A DNA stretch of 64,000 nucleotides from Caulobacter vibrioides OR37 (GTDB taxonomy: Bacteria; Pseudomonadota; Alphaproteobacteria; Caulobacterales; Caulobacteraceae), in NCBI RefSeq assembly GCF_000372645.1, contig NZ_APMP01000017.1, positions 1 through 64,000 of the forward strand, given 5' to 3'. Positions 57,633-64,000 of the stretch are shown piece by piece. How positions within the stretch are numbered: position 1 is the first letter of the stretch; every line of letters begins with the position of its first letter. The notes beneath the pieces are model-generated. The model had not been told where the DNA came from, did no database searches, and saw nothing but the letters and a program-made list of their open reading frames with translations. Both the position numbers and the translations under genes were made by a program.

Positions 57633-58154
57633 ATGCGCACCTGGCGGCTGTCCCTGATGGCTCTCGCGCTCGTCGCGACGGCCGCCTGCCATGACAAAGG
57701 CGACAAGCCGGGCGCCAAGGCCCCGGCCGCCGCCAAGGTCGCGCCGCCGCCCGCTCCGCCCGCGCCGCCGCCCACGGAACTGGTCTCGCTGACCTGGCGC
57801 CCGGCCGACAGCAACCAGAACCTTCAGTCCTTCGAGCTGCAACTGACCGGGGCGGACGTCGTGTCGGTCTGCCACACTCCACCCGGCTGGGTCCTGAAGT
57901 CGTCGCGCGCGGGCTCGGGCGTCGCCGATGTCCGTGGCTACGCCACGGTCGGCGCCGGCTATATCAGCGTCGATGACCTGGCGGATCTCGACGACCTGCT
58001 CCTGATCCGTCCCCACCCTGGCGAGCCGATCGGGGTGCGCGGCAAGCTGCTGACGGGCGTCTACGCCGACGACGGCGGCCAGATCGAGGTCACCGCCACG
58101 CCGGCGCTTCTGGCCCGCGAACCGGCGGAGCAGTGCCCGGAGCCAAAGGCCTAA
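57633..58154 (+). CDS. Putative lipoprotein of unknown function
   Basis: 173 residues from ATG 57633, with GGGAG upstream. N-terminus RTWRLSLMALALVATAAC, then HDKGDKP: a signal peptide ending at a probable lipobox Cys. A Lys/Ala/Pro-rich linker (AAAKVAPPPAPPAPPPTE) reaches away from the membrane. The globular part (about residues 50-165) includes LQSFELQLTGADVVSVCHTP and VRGYATVGAGYISVDDLADL. No family recognised. It lies 47 bases after sodC on the same strand and could be co-transcribed; it converges on the EamA gene with a 4-base overlap. Confidence 0.8.
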   Translation: MRTWRLSLMALALVATAACHDKGDKPGAKAPAAAKVAPPPAPPAPPPTELVSLTWRPADSNQNLQSFELQLTGADVVSVCHTPPGWVLKSSRAGSGVADVRGYATVGAGYISVDDLADLDDLLLIRPHPGEPIGVRGKLLTGVYADDGGQIEVTATPALLAREPAEQCPEPKA

Positions 58155-59056
58155 ACGGTCTTGGCCGCGCTCTCCAAGGCCTTGGCGCGCTGCTCGGTCA
58201 GGGCCACCAGCGCCACGCCGACCATGGTCGCGCCGCCGCCGACCAGCAGTTGCGGCGACAGCCGATCCCCCAGGAACAGCACGCCGATCGTGCACGAGAC
58301 CAGCGGCGTCAGCAGAAAATAGGGCGCGACCCGTCCGGCCTCCCGCCGCTGGACCAGCCAGAACAGCAGCGCGCTGGCGCCGATGGTCGAAACGACGCCG
58401 GCGAATAGAACGCAAAGCCAGGCGATCGGCGGCGCGGCCTCGATCTTGGCGACCTGGTTCGTCTCGAACAGCGCCGACAGGCCCAGCAACGCGGGCGCGG
58501 CGACCACGGCGGTCAGGCCTTGAAGCTTCAGCGGCTTGATCCCCGGCGTTTTGCGCACCAGCACCGTGGCCATGGCCCAGCAGGCGCTGGCGAGGGTCAC
58601 GAGCAGAACGGCCGGAAAATCGCCGGCGCCATGCGGATCCAGGCTCATCCAACCGACCCCGAGAAACGCGATGACCAGACCCGCCACCGCGGCCCGGGGC
58701 ATGTCTTCGCCAAGGACCCGCCAGGCGAAGAGGGCCGTGAACGGGATCCACAGCTGGCTGGCCACCACCAGCGGGCTCAACGCGTCGGCCATGCTGAAGG
58801 CGATATAGATGATGCCGAAATGGATCGGACCGGTCAGCAGCACGATGGCCAGCAGGGTCCTGGGCGCCGGAAACGGCGGCTTGATGAACGGAAAAAGAAA
58901 CGCCAGGGCGGCGGTAAAGCGCAGGCCGCCCATCAGCATCGGCGGCAGGTAGTGCGTCGCCACCTTGGCGGCGGCGTTGTTGATCCCCCAGGTCAGGATG
59001 ATCCCCAGGATCGCGAGGTATTCCAGGCCGGTCAGCGGCGAAGACTTGGCGGACAT
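58151..59056 (-). CDS. EamA/DMT-family transporter
   Basis: 301 residues with ten predicted helices in two EamA repeats (first: LEYLAILGIILTWGINNAAA, second: AVLLVTLASACWAMATVLVR). Features such as WIPFTALFAWRVLGEDMPRA and APYFLLTPLVSCTIGVLFLG are typical of the RhaT/EamA drug-metabolite transporter superfamily, which exports amino acids or other metabolites. The substrate is not predictable. The start is taken at ATG 59054-59056; an upstream in-frame start at 59092 would add 12 residues without a ribosome site. Confidence 0.9.
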   Translation of the reverse strand: MSAKSSPLTGLEYLAILGIILTWGINNAAAKVATHYLPPMLMGGLRFTAALAFLFPFIKPPFPAPRTLLAIVLLTGPIHFGIIYIAFSMADALSPLVVASQLWIPFTALFAWRVLGEDMPRAAVAGLVIAFLGVGWMSLDPHGAGDFPAVLLVTLASACWAMATVLVRKTPGIKPLKLQGLTAVVAAPALLGLSALFETNQVAKIEAAPPIAWLCVLFAGVVSTIGASALLFWLVQRREAGRVAPYFLLTPLVSCTIGVLFLGDRLSPQLLVGGGATMVGVALVALTEQRAKALESAAKTV

Positions 59057-59100
59057 GGCTCCGCTTGGACCAGACGGCGCCCTTCGGGTCAATCCGAGCC

Positions 59101-60378
59101 TCAGGCGACGCCGACCACCGTTCGGACGGCCTTGGTCAGAAGCTCGAGGTCCTCGTCCGGCGTGGTGAAGGCCGGCGTCAGATAGACCACCTTGCCCATC
59201 GGCCGGATCCAGGCCCCGAGCTCAGCGAAGCGCCCGCAGAGTTCGCCCACGGCCACGGGGGCGTCGAACGCCACGACGCCGATCGCGCCCAACGCGCGAA
59301 CGTCGACCACGCCCCGGCCCGCCCGGCACGGCGCCAGCCCTTCGGCCAACGCCGCCGAAACTCGCGCGACATTCGTCGCCCAGGTTCCGTCCGCGAAAAG
59401 ATCCAGCGAGGCGTTGGCCGCCGCGCAAGCCAGAGGATTGGCCATGTAGGTGGGACCATGCATCAGCGCCGCGCCCGGTTCGTCGGACCAGAAGGCCTCG
59501 AACACCGCGCGCGAGGCCACCGCCGCCGAGAGCGGCAGGGTCCCGCCGGTCAGGGCCTTGGACAGGGTGACGATATCCGGCTCAATCCCCGCCGCCTGCA
59601 TGGCGAACAGCGTTCCGGTGCGACCAAAGCCCGTGAAGATCTCGTCGAAGATCAGCAGGACTCCATGCTTGTCGGCCAGGCGACGCAGGGTTCGCAGCAC
59701 TTCGGGGGAATGCGGCAGCATACCGCCCGCGCCCTGGATCAGCGGCTCGACCAGGATCGCCGCGATCTCGTGCGCCCGCTCGGCCAGGAGGGCGTCCAGC
59801 GCGGCCTCGCCAGATGCGTCGCGCGGCAGGTCGGCGATCACCTGCGCGGGCATGACGCCAGCGAACAGGCTGTGCATCCCCTCCTCCGGATCGCAGACCG
59901 TCATGGTCGCCAGGGTGTCGCCGTGATAGCCGCCCCGGAACGCCAGGAACCGCGTTCGTCCCGTCACGCCGCGATTGATCTGGAACTGCAGGGCCATCTT
60001 CATGGCGATCTCGACCGCCACCGAGCCGCTCTCGGCGAAGAAGACGTGGTCCAGATCGCCGGGCAACAGCCCCGCCAGCCGCGCGGCCAGACGGTAAGCG
60101 GGCTCATGCGCCAGACCGCCGAACATCACGTGCGGCATGGCGTCGATCTGTCGACGCAGGGCGTCGGCGATGTGGGGGTGATTGTAGCCATGGCAGGCCG
60201 TCCACCAAGAGGCCAGGCCGTCCACCAGTTCGCGCCCGTCGGCCAACGTCAGTCGCGATCCTCGCGTCGCCACGACGGGCAGCGGCGGCCGCGCGGTCTT
60301 CATCTGGCAATAGGGCCGCCAGACGCTGGACGCCCCTTCGGTCAACCAATCAGGGTCGCCCTGTGAAGGATGAGGCAT
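59101..60378 (-). CDS. bioA: Adenosylmethionine-8-amino-7-oxononanoate aminotransferase
   Basis: 425 residues of the class III aminotransferase family. It makes 7,8-diaminopelargonate in biotin synthesis with SAM as amino donor. BioA-specific WRPYCQMKTARPPLPVVATR and LASWWTACHGYNHPHI precede PLP-site motifs HVFFAESGSVAVEIAMKMAL, FDEIFTGFGRTGTLFAMQAA and the Schiff-base Lys in VTLSKALTGGTLPLSA. ATG 60376-60378 was chosen because the family N-terminus starts there. It diverges from bioF-bioD across 74 bases. Confidence 0.95.
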   Translation of the reverse strand: MPHPSQGDPDWLTEGASSVWRPYCQMKTARPPLPVVATRGSRLTLADGRELVDGLASWWTACHGYNHPHIADALRRQIDAMPHVMFGGLAHEPAYRLAARLAGLLPGDLDHVFFAESGSVAVEIAMKMALQFQINRGVTGRTRFLAFRGGYHGDTLATMTVCDPEEGMHSLFAGVMPAQVIADLPRDASGEAALDALLAERAHEIAAILVEPLIQGAGGMLPHSPEVLRTLRRLADKHGVLLIFDEIFTGFGRTGTLFAMQAAGIEPDIVTLSKALTGGTLPLSAAVASRAVFEAFWSDEPGAALMHGPTYMANPLACAAANASLDLFADGTWATNVARVSAALAEGLAPCRAGRGVVDVRALGAIGVVAFDAPVAVGELCGRFAELGAWIRPMGKVVYLTPAFTTPDEDLELLTKAVRTVVGVA

Positions 60379-60452
60379 GACGGCGCTTTCCGTTTGCGGA
60401 CTCGGGGCGCCTTGCCTATTCCCGCCCACCGGTCTCGGCAAAGGGAAACGAC

Positions 60453-61607
60453 ATGCAAAGCCTCGAAGCCTTCGCCGACGAGAAGCTGGCGAGCCTGGAC
60501 GCCAAAAGCCTGCGCCGGCGCCTGAAGCCCTCGCGCCGCCACGACGGCGCTGTGGTCGAGCGCGACGGTCGGCGACTGATATCGTTCTCGTGCAACGACT
60601 ATCTGGGCATGGCCCATCATCCGCTCGTCCGCGCGGCGGCGGCCGAGGCGGCTCTGAACTATGGCGCGGGCGCGGCCGCCTCGCGCCTCGTCACCGGCGA
60701 TCACCCCCTGTTGTCCGACCTCGAAAAGGGACTGGCCCGTCTGAAGGGGACCGAGGCGGCTTGCGTGTTCGGCTCGGGCTACCTGGCCAATCTCGGCGTC
60801 ATTCCAACCCTGGTCGGTCCTGGCGACGTGATTCTGGTCGACGCGTTGGCCCACGCCTGCATCTGGGCGGGCGCCCAGCTCTCCGGCGCAAGGATCGTCC
60901 CTTTCGCGCACAACGATATGGCGGACCTGGAGCGCCGCCTCGGGGCCGAGCGGCCGCGGGCTCGCCGCGCGCTGGTCGCCACCGACGGCGTGTTCTCGAT
61001 GGATGGGGACATCGCGCCGCTGGATCAATTGTCGGTTCTTTGCCAAGCCCATGACGCTTGGCTGCTCAGCGATGACGCCCATGGTGTGGGCGTGTTGGCC
61101 CAGGGGCGCGGCTCGGGCGCTCTGTTCCCCGAGGCCAAGATCCCGCTGCAGATGGGCACGCTGTCCAAGGCGCTCGGCTCGTATGGCGGTTATCTCTGCG
61201 GCTCGCGGGCCGTTGTCGACCTGCTGAAGACCCGCGCCCGCACGCTGGTCTACGCCACCGGCCTGCCGCCGGCCTCGGCGGGCGCGGCCCTGGCGGCGCT
61301 GGACATCATCAACGCCGATCCTGGGCTGACCGAGACGCCGCTGGCCAAGGCGCGCCTGTTCACCCGCCGTCTGGGCCTGCCAGACGCCGAGAGTCCGATC
61401 GTGCCGGTGATCTTCGGCGGCGCCGAGGCCGCGCTCGCCGCCTCGGCGGCGCTGGAGAATCTGGGCTTCCTGGTCGTGGCCATCCGACCGCCAACCGTGC
61501 CGGAGGGAACCGCTCGCCTGCGCCTGGCCTTCAGCGCCGTCCATGACGACGCCGACGTCATCCGTCTGGCTGACGCGATCGCCCACCTGAGAAAGGTCGC
61601 GGCATGA
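60453..61607 (+). CDS. bioF: 8-amino-7-oxononanoate synthase
   Basis: 384 residues, an alpha-oxoamine synthase. It condenses pimeloyl-ACP/CoA with alanine. It has SCNDYLGMAHHPLVRAAAAE, GAGAAASRLVTGDHPLLSDL, DDAHGVGVLAQGRGSGALFP (Asp and His of the PLP pocket) and the PLP Lys in GTLSKALGSYGGYLCGS. The gene starts a bioF-bioD pair with a 4-base overlap. The late biotin pathway is otherwise divergent (bioA); bioB and bioC are not in this window. Confidence 0.96.
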   Translation: MQSLEAFADEKLASLDAKSLRRRLKPSRRHDGAVVERDGRRLISFSCNDYLGMAHHPLVRAAAAEAALNYGAGAAASRLVTGDHPLLSDLEKGLARLKGTEAACVFGSGYLANLGVIPTLVGPGDVILVDALAHACIWAGAQLSGARIVPFAHNDMADLERRLGAERPRARRALVATDGVFSMDGDIAPLDQLSVLCQAHDAWLLSDDAHGVGVLAQGRGSGALFPEAKIPLQMGTLSKALGSYGGYLCGSRAVVDLLKTRARTLVYATGLPPASAGAALAALDIINADPGLTETPLAKARLFTRRLGLPDAESPIVPVIFGGAEAALAASAALENLGFLVVAIRPPTVPEGTARLRLAFSAVHDDADVIRLADAIAHLRKVAA

Positions 61608-62263
61608 AAGCGCTGTTCGTGGCGGGAACCGGCACCGACCTTGGCAAGACCCACGTCGCCTGCGCCCTGCTGCGGGCCGCCCGGGCACGAGGCGCGCGCG
61701 TCGACGCCTTCAAGCCGGTCGTCAGCGGTTTCGACCCGCGCGCGCCCGAGGCTAGCGATCCCGCCCGGCTCGCCGCCGCCATCGGCCGTCCGGACGCCTG
61801 GGCCGAGGTCTCGCCACGCCGCTACGCCGCCCCGTTGGCGCCGAACCTCGCCGCCCAGATGGAGGGCGAGACCCTGGCCATCGATGATCTGGTCGCCGAC
61901 AGCCGGACCTGGCTGACCGCCCGCGACGTCGACCTCGTCCTGGTCGAGGGCGCCGGCGGCGTGATGTCGCCGCTGACCGACGACGCCACCAACCTTGATC
62001 TGATGATCGCTCTGGACCTGCCCGTCCTTCTGGTCGCCGGCAGCTATCTGGGCACGGTCAGTCACGTTCTGACGGCGTTGGAGGCGCTACGCGCCCGCGC
62101 GCTGGCCGTCGCCGCCATCGTGGTCAGCGAGAGCCTCGATGCGCCAGACCTGAACCAGACGATAGAGATGTTGAAGCGGTTTGAGCGCCGCGCGCCCATC
62201 GTCGTCGCGCCTCGGGAAACCGCCTGGAACGCGGAGGCGTTGGCGGACCTCGTTCTGGCCTGA
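61604..62263 (+). CDS. bioD: Dethiobiotin synthetase
   Basis: 219 residues. It closes the ureido ring of dethiobiotin using CO2 and ATP. The P-loop is FVAGTGTDLGKTHVACALLR (residues 4-23), followed by FKPVVSGF with the catalytic Lys, and VEGAGGVMSPLTDDATNLDL for the conserved switch region. It overlaps bioF by 4 bases (ATGA). A gap of 89 bases then separates it from motB. Confidence 0.96.
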   Translation: MKALFVAGTGTDLGKTHVACALLRAARARGARVDAFKPVVSGFDPRAPEASDPARLAAAIGRPDAWAEVSPRRYAAPLAPNLAAQMEGETLAIDDLVADSRTWLTARDVDLVLVEGAGGVMSPLTDDATNLDLMIALDLPVLLVAGSYLGTVSHVLTALEALRARALAVAAIVVSESLDAPDLNQTIEMLKRFERRAPIVVAPRETAWNAEALADLVLA

Positions 62264-62300
62264 CCCGCGACGGCTCGTCGCTGCGCCTGGCAACGCCATC

Positions 62301-62347
62301 TTAACCATCCATGGGCAGGTTGAGGCGTGAAAGTTAAGCAGGCTTAA
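62301..62347 (+). promoter_or_regulatory. CtrA-like TTAA elements before motB
   Basis: TTAAGCAGGCTTAA (62334-62347) is a pair of TTAA half-sites 6 bases apart, directly before the motB start at 62353. A further TTAACCAT stands at 62301-62308. The Caulobacter cell-cycle regulator CtrA recognises TTAA-N7-TTAA and single half-sites; here the spacing is one base short. Possible, not proven, cell-cycle control. Confidence 0.3.
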
Positions 62348-62352
62348 GCACG

Positions 62353-63252
62353 ATGGCGGTCAACAGCGAACAGCCGATCATCATCAAGAAGATCAAGAAG
62401 GGCGGCGGCCATGGGCACCATGGCGGCGCCTGGAAGGTCGCCTATGCCGACTTCGTGACGGCCATGATGGCCTTCTTCCTGCTGATGTGGCTGCTGAACA
62501 CGACCAGCCCCGAGCAGAAACAAGGCATCGCCGACTATTTCGCGCCAGCCTCGATCTCCTCCACGACCAGCGGTTCGGGCGGCATCCTGGGCGGCACCTC
62601 GCTGGGCGACGACGGCGCCAAGGCCGACGGCAAGCTGTCGGTCATCAAGCAGATGGCGCCCGAGGCCCCCGACAATGTCGGCAAGGAAGGTCAGTCCAGC
62701 AAGGCGGCCAACCTCGACTCGGCCAACGATCAGGCCCTGCGCGACGCCATGGCCAAGAAAGACCAGGACGCCTTCGCCTCGGCCGCCCAGTCGCTGCGCC
62801 AGTCTCTGCAGGACATGCCCGAACTGGCCGAGCTGTCGAAGCAGATCCTGATCGACCAGACCCCGGAAGGCCTGCGCATCCAGCTGGTCGACCAGGAGGG
62901 GCGCTCGATGTTCCAGGAGAACTCCAAGACCCCGAACGATCGCGCCAAGATCCTGCTGCGCGCCGTCGCCAAGGTCATCAACCAGCTGCCCAACCGCGTG
63001 ACGATCGCGGGTCACACCAGCGCCAACGCCTACGGCAAGAAGCAGGACGGCGACTGGAGCCTGTCGGCCGAGCGCGCCGACGCCTCCCGCCAGGTGCTGC
63101 GCGGCTTCGGCGTGCCGGACGACCGGATCTATCAGGTTTCGGGCAAGGCCAATTCCGAGCCGCTCTATCCGGACGATCCGACCCTGGCGGGCAACCGCCG
63201 AATCTCGATCGTGCTGCTGCGCGAGAAGCCCGTTCTGCCCGACAACCTGTGA
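62353..63252 (+). CDS. motB: Flagellar motor stator protein MotB
   Basis: 299 residues. A basic, His/Gly-rich cytoplasmic N-terminus (KKIKKGGGHGHHGGAWKVAY) precedes one membrane helix FVTAMMAFFLLMWLLNTTSP with the essential proton-path Asp33 immediately before it. A plug/linker region and a C-terminal OmpA-like peptidoglycan-binding domain follow (VINQLPNRVTIAGHTSANAY; LSAERADASRQVLRGFGVPD). It anchors the stator and conducts protons with MotA, which is not encoded here. Monocistronic. Confidence 0.94.
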   Translation: MAVNSEQPIIIKKIKKGGGHGHHGGAWKVAYADFVTAMMAFFLLMWLLNTTSPEQKQGIADYFAPASISSTTSGSGGILGGTSLGDDGAKADGKLSVIKQMAPEAPDNVGKEGQSSKAANLDSANDQALRDAMAKKDQDAFASAAQSLRQSLQDMPELAELSKQILIDQTPEGLRIQLVDQEGRSMFQENSKTPNDRAKILLRAVAKVINQLPNRVTIAGHTSANAYGKKQDGDWSLSAERADASRQVLRGFGVPDDRIYQVSGKANSEPLYPDDPTLAGNRRISIVLLREKPVLPDNL

Positions 63253-63354
63253 CGGTTGGCCGCGAGCGGGTCTTGTGACGCTTGCGCAACCGAACGCTAT
63301 GCCCCCTAATCCCGTCGAGGGTCAGCGAACGAGCTGTAAGGGGACAGGGCTAAA

Positions 63355-64000
63355 GTGACGCAGCATTTTCCGACGCGACAGCTTCGGTTTTTCCTGACAG
63401 CGCCTACGCCTTGCCCGTACCTGCCCGGCCGCGAGGAGCGCAAGGTGTTCGCCCACCTGCCGCTTTCCGACGGCCCGACGGTCAATGACAGCCTGACCCA
63501 GGTTGGTTTCCGTCGCTCGCAGAACATCGCCTACCGCCCGGCCTGCGAGACCTGCCGCGCCTGCCAGTCCGCACGGGCGCCGGCCGCCGACTACGTGCTG
63601 TCGCGCTCGGAGCGGAAGGTTTTGAACCGCAACGACGACCTGGAACGCCACCTGGTCGAGGCCGAGGCGACGCTGGAGCAGTTCGAACTGCTGCGCCGTT
63701 ATCTGCTGGCCCGTCACGCCGATGGCGGCATGGCCGAGATGACCTGGCCCGACTATGTCGCCATGGTCGAGGATACGGCCGTCCGCACGCATCTCATCGA
63801 ATACCGCCGCAAGTCCCAGGATCGCGGTCCGGGCGATCTGATCGCCTGCGTCTTGGTCGACGTACTCGCCGACGGTCTGTCGCTGGTCTACAGCTTCTAC
63901 AAGCCCGACGAGACCCGGCGCAGCCTGGGTTCGTTCATCATCCTGGATCACATCGTCCAAGCCCAGCAAAGCGCCCTGCCCTACGTCTATCTGGGCTATT
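63355..64000 (+). CDS. bpt: Aspartate/glutamate leucyltransferase, 5' part
   Basis: The first 215 codons, running off the window. Start GTG 63355 with AGGGGACAGGG upstream. The protein transfers leucine from tRNA to N-terminal Asp or Glu of proteins, marking them for ClpAP (N-degron pathway). N-terminal motifs are diagnostic: LTAPTPCPYLPGREERKVFA, then GFRRSQNIAYRPACETCRAC and QSARAPAADYVLSRSERKVL. The later VYSFYKPDETRRSLGSFIIL is the conserved acyltransferase core. Downstream of motB but probably separately transcribed. Confidence 0.94.
   Translation, partial: MTQHFPTRQLRFFLTAPTPCPYLPGREERKVFAHLPLSDGPTVNDSLTQVGFRRSQNIAYRPACETCRACQSARAPAADYVLSRSERKVLNRNDDLERHLVEAEATLEQFELLRRYLLARHADGGMAEMTWPDYVAMVEDTAVRTHLIEYRRKSQDRGPGDLIACVLVDVLADGLSLVYSFYKPDETRRSLGSFIILDHIVQAQQSALPYVYLGY

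Noticed and set aside
60379-60452. BioR-type operator between bioA and bioF
   Set aside because: The divergent 74-base gap was read for a TTATNNATAA-like palindrome; none is present.

Overview
The window is high-GC alphaproteobacterial chromosome, most likely Caulobacter. Three things point there: the gene content (Cu,Zn superoxide dismutase beside gyrA, a flagellar motB, several TonB-dependent receptors, FecI/FecR surface signalling, bacterial aspartate/glutamate leucyltransferase), the typical protein sequences, and intergenic repeats of the type common in this group. Species assignment is inference. About 54 protein genes, one tRNA-Lys(UUU) and several regulatory elements can be supported. 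There is no CRISPR array, no insertion sequence and no recognisable prophage.

Positions 1-5743 (minus strand) form a sugar-uptake locus: a LacI-type regulator, a gap holding three copies of a near-perfect GACAACGTTGTC operator, a TonB-dependent receptor, a family 3 glycosidase and the start of another exported protein. Positions 5858-14269 hold two paralogous receptors in tandem, only one with the N-terminal signalling domain. Divergent from them run an ECF sigma factor, a FecR anti-sigma regulator and an exported AbgB-like amidohydrolase, so this looks like a surface-signalling uptake-and-hydrolysis unit. A very small HTH-like protein and a PAS-EAL c-di-GMP phosphodiesterase follow.

Positions 16718-21463 (minus) are guaB, a MAPEG membrane protein, rsmB and guaA, tightly packed. 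A small secreted protein with four CX9C repeats, an AT-rich gap, rlmE and a Ppx/GppA phosphatase lie upstream. On the plus strand come hspQ and phhA. A membrane acyltransferase and a membrane-anchored LytTR regulator then diverge from a gap with four phased direct repeats, which look like LytTR operators. Positions 27756-32796 (minus) encode arginine succinyltransferase catabolism (M20 hydrolase-astA-astD-astB). The outer-membrane assembly pair tamA-tamB follows.

Positions 39152-42617 hold the poorly understood trio of circularly permuted ATP-grasp, alpha-E and transglutaminase-like proteins, without the Anbu peptidase often found with it. A PilZ protein converges on it. Next are cysTWA sulfate transport genes and a lower-GC gene next to tRNA-Lys. 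Then come tgt-queA (queuosine; the Tgt has lost two of its three zinc cysteines), an endonuclease/exonuclease/phosphatase family protein, three cyclophilins, coaD, gyrA, sodC, a lipoprotein, an EamA transporter, divergent bioA and bioFD, motB, and the 5' part of bpt.

The most interesting candidates are the phased LytTR repeat array, the ATP-grasp/alpha-E/transglutaminase cluster, the altered Tgt zinc site, the CX9C repeat protein, the dual-receptor FecIR unit, and the arginine operon in which an M20 hydrolase may stand in for AstE.
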